A stretch of 64,000 nt of DNA from contig JAFSFI010000007.1 of NCBI GenBank assembly GCA_017435255.1, forward strand, positions 1-64,000, given 5' to 3'. Below, in pieces: positions 27,253 to 35,597 of the stretch (position 1 is its first letter; the number at the start of each line of letters is the position of its first letter). The translations under genes and the position numbers were made by a program. The stretch comes from Bacilli bacterium. GTDB taxonomy: Bacteria; Bacillota_I; Bacilli_A; RF39; UBA660. Below the pieces are notes generated by a model, which saw nothing but the letters and a program-made list of their open reading frames with translations, made no database searches and was not told where the DNA came from.

Positions 27253-27936
27253 ATGAAAAAAATTAATTATTTATTATTAGCAGTACTTCTGTTAGTAGTA
27301 GGGCTAGTAAATGTAGAAGCTAAAACTTATACAAGTTATAAAGAAGGAGATAAAATTACTGTTAATGTAAATGATACAACAAAGTTAGATTTTTATGTTA
27401 TAGAAGATAGTGTAGCAACTAATGGTCAGGTTAGTGCAATTTATGCGAATGTATTTGAAAACAAATACACATATGAGGCGTCAAAAGAATATGTAAACAC
27501 TTTGAAGAATGAGTGGAATAATGTGGAGTCAGTTGTTCTGCCAAGTATGCAAGATGTCTTTGGGGGAGATGTTGATTTAACTGAATCATTTGATTTTACT
27601 GCACCATCATGGGCTTTATCAAAATACACGTATTGGACTTCTACAGAAACTGAGAAAGAAGGAGAATTATGGGTGTGGACTTTAGGAACGTCATTAGACG
27701 GTACAGGAAATTCTGGAATATATGCAGCAACATCAGAGTCTTATCTTAAGCCTGTAATCAATGTATCAAAAAACTCTGTTGTAGGTGGAGTTGCAAGCGA
27801 ATCTAAAACAGAAGATCCTGAACTTAAAGAAGAAAATGCTAGTACAGGAGATATGAGTATAATTGCATTAGTTGCTGGAGCAACAATTCTTGCTGGAGTT
27901 GCCGTAGTATCCTATAAAAAAACTAAATTAGACTAA
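27253..27936 (+). CDS. Exported surface protein with sortase-like tail
   Basis: A 227-residue protein with a signal peptide (MKKINYLLLAVLLLVVGLV, cleavage likely after VEA), an extracellular domain, and a C-terminal NASTGD motif followed by a hydrophobic helix and the charged end YKKTKLD. That tail has the layout of a sortase sorting signal with a non-canonical motif. The middle part (LPSMQDVFGGDVD, ALSKYTYWTSTETEKEGELW, LKPVINVSK) resembles the beta-rich ligand domain of C-type-lectin/FGE-like surface repeats ending in KPVI; this is uncertain. The ATG at 27253 has GAGGGAG upstream. It has its own promoter and terminator and begins the envelope island. Confidence 0.65.
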   Translation: MKKINYLLLAVLLLVVGLVNVEAKTYTSYKEGDKITVNVNDTTKLDFYVIEDSVATNGQVSAIYANVFENKYTYEASKEYVNTLKNEWNNVESVVLPSMQDVFGGDVDLTESFDFTAPSWALSKYTYWTSTETEKEGELWVWTLGTSLDGTGNSGIYAATSESYLKPVINVSKNSVVGGVASESKTEDPELKEENASTGDMSIIALVAGATILAGVAVVSYKKTKLD

Positions 27937-27963
27937 CCGTCAACAAAGCGACAAACGATGTGT

Positions 27964-27992
27964 AAAGTGAGTTGATAAACTCGCTTTTTTTA
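27964..27992 (+). terminator. Terminator after the first surface protein
   Basis: AAAGTGAGTT/AACTCGCTTT arms (one G-T pair) with a GATA loop and T tract. Confidence 0.85.
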
Positions 27993-28021
27993 TTGAAAAG
28001 GTGATATACAAAATATATAAT
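27993..28021 (+). promoter_or_regulatory. Promoter of the second surface protein gene
   Basis: TTGAAA at 27993-27998, 17-base spacer and TATAAT at 28016-28021, 26 bases before the ATG. Confidence 0.75.
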
Positions 28022-28047
28022 GAAGATAGTAAGATAGGAGAAAAAAT

Positions 28048-29259
28048 ATGAAGAAATTTAAAGGTTTGTTTTTAATGTTAATTTTAATTTCAATAGCATT
28101 GCTTATACCTAAGGTAGACGCGATAAGTGTCAATTTAATCGAGGAACACGATAATATTAGCATTCCGTGGATAATATATGATACAGGTAGTAAGATTACA
28201 GTTTATGATACAGAAAACTATGATCTATATGGTCAATGGTTGGAAATTACTATCGAACAGTATAATACAATTAAGGATATCAACGACAGATGTTCTGAAA
28301 TATCTAAAGAAGGAAATGCTTGGAGAAGTGAAAATTATCCTTATAGAGATAATTTCGAAAGTGATGAAGAGTATTCTGCAGCCGTAGAAGCATTTGATAA
28401 AAAAATTCATGAATACAATGAACGAATCGACAGTTGCAATACTGAATATTATGAAACTATTCCTAATTTTGATGATACAAAATGGGAAAAACTCACAGAT
28501 GATACAGTGTATCTGCCAAGTGAATCGTTTTCAGGAACAAGACCATTCGTTTTATATGTAAAATTAGATGATAAAACTAATTCTCTTATTGATTATGAAG
28601 TGGCAGTTCTTGAATTAGATGGTGAAGATGATGATGCTGAAACAACAATGCCAGAAGTGGATGATACTAATTGGCAAAAATTAAAAGACGGAATTAAAAA
28701 TAATGAAACAATAGCATTATTCAACAATGATGAATCAAGTGTTTCTTTTGATGATACAGATAATTCTAAATTTATAATCGAAGTAGAACAAGATGGAAAA
28801 ACATATGTTTTTACACTAAATTATAGAGATGGTATTATGACTTATGATACTGATACGTCGTCACCTGAAGGATACGAATTTATTAATTCAACGATAATAG
28901 ACGGTGTATTGCAAGAATACTGTAAATTATTTGATTATAATAATGAAGCATTTATGACATGGTTATTAGACAATGAAGGTAAGTTAACTCTAGTAGGAAA
29001 TGGTATCACATATAGTATAAAAGAATATAACTATGAGAATAATGGAGAAGGATATGATTTTAGTTTAAGTGGAGAATATTTTGAAAGTTTAAGTATAAAT
29101 ATTGCGTATCCGCTTACAGGATTTACTAATCAAGCCATTGAAGAAGAAAAAGAACCAAATCCTGGTACTGGAGATCTTAGCATGGTAGTTATTGCTGGAG
29201 CGATGTTAATATGTGCTGGGGCATCTTTTGTAGTATATCGTAAAATGAAACAAAATTAG
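28048..29259 (+). CDS. Exported surface protein with NPGTGD sortase-like tail
   Basis: A 403-residue protein with a signal peptide (KGLFLMLILISIALLIPKVDA), an acidic extracellular part, and a C-terminal PNPGTGD followed by a membrane helix and YRKMKQN. The motif is a NPxTG variant of the sortase signal. Inside the protein FDDTKWEKLTDDTVYLP and VDDTNWQKLKDGIKNN look like an internal repeat. The tail is closely similar to that of the preceding surface protein, and both have separate promoters and terminators. No enzymatic motif is seen; a wall-anchored structural or binding role is inferred. Confidence 0.65.
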   Translation: MKKFKGLFLMLILISIALLIPKVDAISVNLIEEHDNISIPWIIYDTGSKITVYDTENYDLYGQWLEITIEQYNTIKDINDRCSEISKEGNAWRSENYPYRDNFESDEEYSAAVEAFDKKIHEYNERIDSCNTEYYETIPNFDDTKWEKLTDDTVYLPSESFSGTRPFVLYVKLDDKTNSLIDYEVAVLELDGEDDDAETTMPEVDDTNWQKLKDGIKNNETIALFNNDESSVSFDDTDNSKFIIEVEQDGKTYVFTLNYRDGIMTYDTDTSSPEGYEFINSTIIDGVLQEYCKLFDYNNEAFMTWLLDNEGKLTLVGNGITYSIKEYNYENNGEGYDFSLSGEYFESLSINIAYPLTGFTNQAIEEEKEPNPGTGDLSMVVIAGAMLICAGASFVVYRKMKQN

Positions 29260-29266
29260 TAAATGT

Positions 29267-29292
29267 AAAAGGAAGAAAAACTTCCTTTTTTT
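29267..29292 (+). terminator. Terminator after the second surface protein
   Basis: 9-bp stem AAAAGGAAG/CTTCCTTTT, five-A loop, T tract. Confidence 0.87.
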
Positions 29293-29293
29293 G

Positions 29294-29322
29294 TTGAAAA
29301 TAAATCTTATAAAATGTATAAT
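29294..29322 (+). promoter_or_regulatory. Promoter of the zincin to DUF cluster
   Basis: TTGAAA at 29294-29299, 17-base spacer, TATAAT at 29317-29322. It is likely to drive the run of genes from 29368 to 35500, in which no terminator is visible. Confidence 0.75.
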
Positions 29323-29367
29323 TAATATAGTAAAATAAAAAGAATAGAAGAATAATAGGAGGGGAAT

Positions 29368-30525
29368 ATGTTTTGTCCTAGATGTGGAGATCCTATTGAA
29401 TCAAATGAAAACTTTTGTAATAAATGCGGTACTCCTTTAGCAAATATTAATCAAAATACAAGTAATAAAAAATCTACTAATACTAAACGAAATGTTTTTG
29501 TTGGGTTGGGTTTGGGATTTTCTTTGTTGTTAATTATTTTTACAGTAGTATTAATAGTTAATAGTTCTGATGAAGAATACTATTTTTCAGAACAACCATA
29601 TATTAGTGGTGAAGAAGATGTAATAACTAAAGGAGATAGCAAACCTAAAAACAAATATAGTACAGTAATAGTTACTGATAATTTTTATGAAGGCCAAAAA
29701 ATTGAAAGCAAGGAAGATGCTGACAAATTAATTGTAGAAGACTCGGTGTCACAAAAGAGTGCGTGTCCTAAGGAAATTAAATCTATCGAAGATGAAATAA
29801 TATCTAAATATGGTGTTACTGCAGTTAATTTGTGCGAACTGGATTTAGAGTTTGCTAAGGAAATAAGCAATGTATTTAAAACAATATATGAAGAATATCC
29901 AAGTTTAAAAGGAGAATTAACAAATTTTAGTTTAGTCAATACTAGTATGAGTGAAAGTTATATCGCCGTTTTCATGATCGGGTTTAAGTTTGCAACTTCT
30001 GATAGCCGTACTACATATCCTTGGGTTTATAAAACCCAAATTTTATTAAATACTAAATATTTTTTAAATTCGGAACGTTTAGAGTCGTCTGTAATTAGTG
30101 CATCTAATTCTGGGCATTTTCCTAAAAACGCTACTAGATATTCGCCTGTAGCACACGAAATAGGACATTATTTATCGTTTATTGCTACTATGAAAGCTCA
30201 TGATGTAGATTCGTTTTTACTGATGGACAATACTACTCAAGAGGGAATATATAGTGTTTTCTACGATCGCGTTGATGGTTCTTTTTCGTTAGAGATGATA
30301 GAAGAAGCATATAATAATTACAAAAAAGAAAAAGGTACAACATTATCGATTGATGAGTGGAGAGGAACTATTTCTGATTACGCGTTGGCCAAAGATAATG
30401 AAGGTAATTATATATATGACGAAACTATTGCAGAGGCGTTTCATGATGTATATTTAAATGATGATGATGCAGCAGAGGCTAGTAAATATATAGTTGAAGT
30501 TCTAAAGAGTAAATTGGAAGGTTAG
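29368..30525 (+). CDS. Zinc-ribbon, membrane-anchored HEXXH metallopeptidase-like protein
   Basis: A 385-residue protein of unusual design. A cytoplasmic zinc ribbon (CPRCGD...FCNKCGTP, residues 3-25) leads to a single membrane helix (about 45-66), a linker, and an extracellular domain with HEIGH at 263-267. Downstream ETIAEAFHD (352-360) supplies a Glu suited as the third zinc ligand, as in gluzincins whose ligand sits in an EAFxE/D-type motif. The domain is therefore predicted to be an active zincin; its substrate is unknown. ATAGGAGGGG precedes the ATG. It leads an apparent operon with the HtrA-like pseudo-protease ten bases later. Confidence 0.7.
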   Translation: MFCPRCGDPIESNENFCNKCGTPLANINQNTSNKKSTNTKRNVFVGLGLGFSLLLIIFTVVLIVNSSDEEYYFSEQPYISGEEDVITKGDSKPKNKYSTVIVTDNFYEGQKIESKEDADKLIVEDSVSQKSACPKEIKSIEDEIISKYGVTAVNLCELDLEFAKEISNVFKTIYEEYPSLKGELTNFSLVNTSMSESYIAVFMIGFKFATSDSRTTYPWVYKTQILLNTKYFLNSERLESSVISASNSGHFPKNATRYSPVAHEIGHYLSFIATMKAHDVDSFLLMDNTTQEGIYSVFYDRVDGSFSLEMIEEAYNNYKKEKGTTLSIDEWRGTISDYALAKDNEGNYIYDETIAEAFHDVYLNDDDAAEASKYIVEVLKSKLEG

Positions 30526-30534
30526 GTGTAAAAA

Positions 30535-32262
30535 ATGAAGAAGATTTTATTAAGTATTTGTTTAATCTTAATAGTTGGATTTATTTCGGTATTTGCTCTA
30601 ACTGATAATTTCAAAATAGATTCAACTAAATTGTCTTTTGCAGAAAGTAACAAAAATAAAAATGTTTTAGATACTTTTGAAAAAGACTATGCTTTGTCGG
30701 CATCTATTTCAACAAACGATAAAGTGCTTGAAGAAGAAATGATAACTCTTTCCAAAAAAATGACATATTTATTGTTAGGTGATATTAATAATTCTGATGA
30801 AAGTAGTGAAGAATACTACAAAAGACATCAAGATTATTTAGAGATGGGAACATATAAAAGTTTTCCAAGAGATGAAAATAGTGAGAGTGGATATGATGAA
30901 AGCATTAAGAATTACTCTTATGCATCAATTTCAGAATTTGCTGTTCCATCTTTGTTCTTACAGTTTAATGAGTTAGGTATTCAATATAGCTATTTTGGCG
31001 ATATTAGAATTACTGTTAGTGATAATTTGATAATTAGTACAGTAGCATTACCAAGCATAAAAATGTATGAAGAAAATAAAAATGATCCAATGAAAATTGA
31101 TATTGTAGAAACTAACCTAGTAATTACTTATTATTTCTTAGAAGTAAATGGTGAGTATACTTTATGTTATTTGTTTGGTGAGACCGGCGATGAGCTAGCT
31201 GAATACTTTTCTGAATTAGAAAATTATGAAAATAAAGGGACAATGCAATTAGCTTCATCTTATGATTCGAATTTAAAAACACTATATGATTATTCTAAGT
31301 TGGACGCAGTAACTGAACAGGAAATTAATAGTATTTATAATAGCAATAAAGATAATATAGTTATTTTAAATTCTCATTATAATAACTATTCAGTTGCCAG
31401 TGCGAATGGTTTTTATATAAGTGACGGATTAATAGTTACTTCATGGAATTTTTTGGAAAAATCACTTGTTGGTGCACAATATATAGTAATTACAGATAAT
31501 AACGGTAATTATCTTGAATTAGATGGAATAGTTACAGCTAATCCTGAATCTGATGTAGCGGTCATTAAATTAAAAAACAAGACAAATAAAAAAATATCAT
31601 TAGGTGATTCTACAAAACTTGAAGTAGAAGACCCAGTGTTTGCAATCAGTAGTAAAACTGGAATTGGATTAACAATACAAAATGGAATAGTTATATCTAA
31701 TGACAACTATATACAAAGTGCTATACCATTAACTGAATCGGATGAAGGAAGTCCATTATTTGATAAACAAGGGTTAGTAGTAGGAATGAATACTAGTCAA
31801 CAAACAAATTCAAGCATCTCTTTAGCGGTTACATCTAATGTACTAAAAGAGATCCAAGAAAAATTCAGCAATATTGATTTTGATAGTATTAAGACGATTT
31901 CATTTGAAGAATTAAAAGAAAAATACTACTATGTAGATTACAATGAAGAAATAATCAATAATAATATTCCAAAAAGCAAATGGAAAAAATATAAAAAAAT
32001 TGGAAATATTGAAGATACTATTAATTTAGAATTAATTAAAGCCAGTTATGAAGATGGAATAGTTAGTTTAAGATACAAAAATGATATTTCTGAGTATATA
32101 AGTAGTATGCAATTATCAACTCCATTTAGAGAACAATTAATAGATGAAGGTTTTAAAGAAAAATTAGTTAGTAGTGAAAAATGTATTTATGAAAATAATA
32201 AATATCAAGTAATCATTATGAGTGAATTTGATTATTTGATTATAGTTATGGTGATATTATGA
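30535..32262 (+). CDS. HtrA/trypsin-like exported protein lacking catalytic His and Ser
   Basis: A 575-residue protein with an N-terminal signal or anchor (KKILLSICLILIVGFISVFA) and, from about residue 285 to 445, a chymotrypsin-like domain of the HtrA pattern. GFYISDGLIVTSWNF corresponds to the usual G.ii...G.ilTn.HV block, but the His position is Asn (N305). NPESDVAVIKL keeps the Asp (D340). LTESDEGSPLF stands where GNSGGPL is expected, with Glu (E404) at the nucleophile position and a Ser two residues later. It should therefore be inactive as a serine protease. No PDZ domain follows; the last 130 residues are unrelated. It ends with TGA overlapping the next ATG (ATGA). Confidence 0.7.
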   Translation: MKKILLSICLILIVGFISVFALTDNFKIDSTKLSFAESNKNKNVLDTFEKDYALSASISTNDKVLEEEMITLSKKMTYLLLGDINNSDESSEEYYKRHQDYLEMGTYKSFPRDENSESGYDESIKNYSYASISEFAVPSLFLQFNELGIQYSYFGDIRITVSDNLIISTVALPSIKMYEENKNDPMKIDIVETNLVITYYFLEVNGEYTLCYLFGETGDELAEYFSELENYENKGTMQLASSYDSNLKTLYDYSKLDAVTEQEINSIYNSNKDNIVILNSHYNNYSVASANGFYISDGLIVTSWNFLEKSLVGAQYIVITDNNGNYLELDGIVTANPESDVAVIKLKNKTNKKISLGDSTKLEVEDPVFAISSKTGIGLTIQNGIVISNDNYIQSAIPLTESDEGSPLFDKQGLVVGMNTSQQTNSSISLAVTSNVLKEIQEKFSNIDFDSIKTISFEELKEKYYYVDYNEEIINNNIPKSKWKKYKKIGNIEDTINLELIKASYEDGIVSLRYKNDISEYISSMQLSTPFREQLIDEGFKEKLVSSEKCIYENNKYQVIIMSEFDYLIIVMVIL

Positions 32263-33968
32263 TGAAAAGATTGGGTGAAATTTTAAAAAAATATAAACTT
32301 TCAATATTAATTGCTACTATTATTCTTATTTTAGGACTAATTGTATTAATGATCATATTAGCTGTAACTACAAAAGGGGTAGGGTTAAAAGATTTTACAA
32401 ATGACAATTACAAATTTGAATATGATTCTACTTGGAGCATTAAGAGCGAAGAAGAACAAAAGGTTGTTCTATGTCATGAGAACGACAGTAAGTTAGAAAT
32501 AGAAATAGTCAAATTAGAAGATCAATATAAATATTCTCAAATAACTGAACTGATCGATGAATTAACTTATGATATTTCTGAACAAAATAAAAAATTTGAA
32601 TTATTGAATGTTAAAGCAACCAAAATTACTAAAAATAAATACTCAGGTTATAAATTATTATATGAAAACGATGATAGTCAAGCGATGATAATAGTTAGTA
32701 AACTTGGTGATAAACTACTATTGTTTACATATGAAGCTAAGCATACTTATTTTGATATATTGTTAGATAGTGTTCAAAATATTATATATAATTTTGAAAT
32801 AGTAGAACAAAAGCCTGATTTGTCGTATAGTTTAAAACTAGAAACATCAGAAATTGATTATCAAGAATCGAATGATGTTGAGAAATTATTGAATAAAACT
32901 ACAGAGCAAGAAATAGCGTCTCACTTTTATCATGTAAAATATTCTATACCAGATAATTTTAAAACTGGAAAGATCGATTCAACATCTGGATACTTTCACT
33001 TTAGAGGTTGGGAAGAAGAAACAAGTGATAAAGAAATATTCTTAAGTGTATATATCTATAATAAAAACATTTATGAACACTTAGATAAAGAAAAAGCAGT
33101 GAATGTTTATAGTGAATGGAATTTCTATAAATCAGATCCAGATTATTCGAAATTTGAAGAATCACTGGAAGAATTAAATAGTGGTTACGAAAGTTATATA
33201 TATAAAAATAGCTATTATTATGATAAAGCAATGACATGGGATGAAAACTTTAATGTAAGTTATACAAGTCAATTAAACGAAAATGTAGTTATGATGTATG
33301 CTTTAGATAAAAATCATTTAATGTTATTCGAAATTTCTTCTAAGGGTGTTGCAATACCTGAAAAACTAATAAACATGATCAAGATTGAAACTGCAGAAAA
33401 GTATTCGAGTTATCTTCCTTCTACAAAAGAAAATGGATACATAATTAGTTCTTTAAAAAGAATGACTAGTAGTACTACTGGTACCGTAGATGAAATCAAG
33501 TTAAAAGTTCCTGAAAAATATACGGAAATAGATAAGAGTTCACTTTTGACTACTAATGTATATGAACAAAGATATTATGTATTAGATTATATTGATACAT
33601 TAGAAACATATAAATATGAAGTAAAATATACATTAACAGGAACTTATGCTAAAATCGACAATCAAGCAGAAAGTGTAAATAATACTTTTTCGCGTTCTTA
33701 TGGAGAATATAAAGATTTAACATATATAGGAGAAAGAACAATAAATGATAAAAAATTCTATATTTACGAAGGAGGATATACTGATATAGCCGGAATTATG
33801 TTTACTAGTAAAAATAGAGTTAAATATTATACTAATGTAAAATTATTATTTTATGAACTATCTAATGGTGGCTATCTGATGATTCAAATAGATGGTAATA
33901 ATAGCGAAATTAGTGAATCTTTACTTGAAGAATTTACTAATTTTGATATAGAAATAAAAAATAATTAA
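32259..33968 (+). CDS. Membrane-anchored protein of unknown function with PsbP-like domain
   Basis: A 569-residue protein with one membrane helix near the N-terminus (about 15-38) and a large extracellular part. The first extracellular domain (FTNDNYKFEYDSTWSIKSEE ... GDKLLLFTYEAKHTYFDILL) has the layout of PsbP/DUF-like 'peptide-displayed' domains seen in the next two genes: a short strand with an aromatic, a WS/NLI segment, then a helix and a KCLL/GYKLLYE strand. A longer second region from about residue 200 is unrelated to anything recognised. It overlaps the previous stop codon by four bases. Function unknown. Confidence 0.6.
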   Translation: MMKRLGEILKKYKLSILIATIILILGLIVLMIILAVTTKGVGLKDFTNDNYKFEYDSTWSIKSEEEQKVVLCHENDSKLEIEIVKLEDQYKYSQITELIDELTYDISEQNKKFELLNVKATKITKNKYSGYKLLYENDDSQAMIIVSKLGDKLLLFTYEAKHTYFDILLDSVQNIIYNFEIVEQKPDLSYSLKLETSEIDYQESNDVEKLLNKTTEQEIASHFYHVKYSIPDNFKTGKIDSTSGYFHFRGWEEETSDKEIFLSVYIYNKNIYEHLDKEKAVNVYSEWNFYKSDPDYSKFEESLEELNSGYESYIYKNSYYYDKAMTWDENFNVSYTSQLNENVVMMYALDKNHLMLFEISSKGVAIPEKLINMIKIETAEKYSSYLPSTKENGYIISSLKRMTSSTTGTVDEIKLKVPEKYTEIDKSSLLTTNVYEQRYYVLDYIDTLETYKYEVKYTLTGTYAKIDNQAESVNNTFSRSYGEYKDLTYIGERTINDKKFYIYEGGYTDIAGIMFTSKNRVKYYTNVKLLFYELSNGGYLMIQIDGNNSEISESLLEEFTNFDIEIKNN

Positions 33969-33987
33969 AGGAAAGAGGTAAAAAAGA

Positions 33988-34839
33988 ATGAATTGTAAAA
34001 AATGTGGTTCTCCAATATTAGAGAACGATCTATTCTGTAAAAACTGTGGAGCAACAGTTGAAAAAGAAGTTGCTCAACCAATGGTACAACCTGATGCCAT
34101 TGGACAACAAAATATGAATATAGGAATGCCTTCTGCTCAAGTTAATAATGATTGGGCAAATAATAATCAGCCTGTAACAACACCAAAGAAAAATAATAAT
34201 ACTGCTATAATAATTGTTGGGGTAGTAATTGCAGTAGCAATATTTGCAGCTATTCTTACAGGAATGTTACTTTTAAATAAAGATAATTCTGGAAAATCTG
34301 ATACTCCACCAGCTGTTAACACAGAAAAACCAGATGTTCCTACGGAACCAACTCCTGCTAAATCAAACTACACTGTTAAGTCAAATGGATTTACATTTAA
34401 AGTTCCTGATAATCTAATCTATCAAGAAAGTGAAGATGCGCTTTCGTTGATGAATGAAGAAGAAACGTGGTTGGCTAATATAATTTCTTTAGAAGGAAGT
34501 TATTCACAAATTGCTAAAGCAAAAAATGATATAAAAAGTAACTTTGTAGCAGAAGGATATGAAGTAGAATCAGTAGAAGAAGAAACTATAGCAGGGAAAA
34601 AATGCTTACTTATAGAATTAACTGTCGATGGTACAAATGTTTTGCTTGGGTACACTGCTGCTAACTCTATGTATATATTTGGATTTGAAATATATGATAT
34701 TAATAATGAATTTAATTATGATGTATTAGAAGAAATATCACCAATTCTTGATTCTGCTGAATATAATGGTGAATCTCATAGTATTGATACATCTGTAAAT
34801 CTAGATTTAGGTAAAATGCTTGAAGGAATTGAAGAGTAA
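33988..34839 (+). CDS. Zinc-ribbon membrane protein with extracellular PsbP-like domain
   Basis: A 283-residue protein: zinc ribbon (CKKCGSPILENDLFCKNCGA, residues 3-22), Gln/Asn-rich linker, a single membrane helix (about 72-94), a Pro-rich stalk, then a domain starting YTVKSNGFTFKVPDNLIY. That domain is paralogous to the one encoded by the next gene (same order of YT.K.NGF.F..P..L, EG.Y......K, GY......I.GK, V.G.N.LL). The zinc ribbon would be cytoplasmic. AAGGAAAGAGG lies upstream of the ATG. Function unknown; architecture suggests signal transmission across the membrane. Confidence 0.65.
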   Translation: MNCKKCGSPILENDLFCKNCGATVEKEVAQPMVQPDAIGQQNMNIGMPSAQVNNDWANNNQPVTTPKKNNNTAIIIVGVVIAVAIFAAILTGMLLLNKDNSGKSDTPPAVNTEKPDVPTEPTPAKSNYTVKSNGFTFKVPDNLIYQESEDALSLMNEEETWLANIISLEGSYSQIAKAKNDIKSNFVAEGYEVESVEEETIAGKKCLLIELTVDGTNVLLGYTAANSMYIFGFEIYDINNEFNYDVLEEISPILDSAEYNGESHSIDTSVNLDLGKMLEGIEE

Positions 34840-34861
34840 TAATAAAAAAGGTTTTGATAAT

Positions 34862-35500
34862 ATGATAGGTAATTATAAGAATGGTAAAACATTATTTGTA
34901 ATTGGTGTTACATTAGTTATTATTTCGGTAGTGGTATTTATAGGTGCATATCTATTAATTAACAATAAAGATAATCAAAAACAAAATGAAACGAAAGAAA
35001 ACGTTGAAACTAATGATGGAGCTTTATCAAATTACACTATTAAATATAATGGATTTAGTTTTGAAATACCAACTGAATTGGTTGCAACTACTGTAGACAA
35101 CACCCTTGTATTAGAAGATAATGTTAATATGTGGAATTCTTCTATAGAAGTAATAGAAGGGCAATATAATAAATTATTAAAGAACAAAAACGAATTACAA
35201 GGAATATACGAAAAAGATGGTTATGAAACATCTAAAACCAGCAACAAAATACTAGGAAAAACTTCTTTTGTTACGTTAGAAGTATCCAAAGATGGAGAAA
35301 ATATTTTGTTAGCTATCGCCAATGCCAATAACACAAATATGTTTGGAGTAATAATTACAAATGAAGACAATGAATACGCTTATGAAGCTTTAAATATAGT
35401 TGGGGGCATTATAAGTAAAACAAAATACCTAGGTGAATCTGTTAGTATAACGCTTGGCAACAGGCTAGACTTAAGTGGCATTAGTGATATATCTAAGTAA
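34862..35500 (+). CDS. Paralogue of the PsbP-like domain protein, without zinc ribbon
   Basis: A 212-residue protein with one N-terminal membrane helix (about 9-33) and an extracellular domain YTIKYNGFSFEIPTELV ... that matches the domain of the preceding gene along its length. It appears to be a tandem duplicate that lost, or never had, the zinc ribbon. The ATG at 34862 lies 22 bases after the previous stop with AAAAAGG upstream; earlier in-frame starts overlap the previous gene. It is the last gene of the envelope island. Confidence 0.6.
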   Translation: MIGNYKNGKTLFVIGVTLVIISVVVFIGAYLLINNKDNQKQNETKENVETNDGALSNYTIKYNGFSFEIPTELVATTVDNTLVLEDNVNMWNSSIEVIEGQYNKLLKNKNELQGIYEKDGYETSKTSNKILGKTSFVTLEVSKDGENILLAIANANNTNMFGVIITNEDNEYAYEALNIVGGIISKTKYLGESVSITLGNRLDLSGISDISK

Positions 35501-35597
35501 AATAAGCAGTTTGTATCAGTTCATATTAAATAATAGTAAGAGGAATATAGAAATATATTCTTTTTCATTGTATAATTAAATGGATAGGAGGTACATT

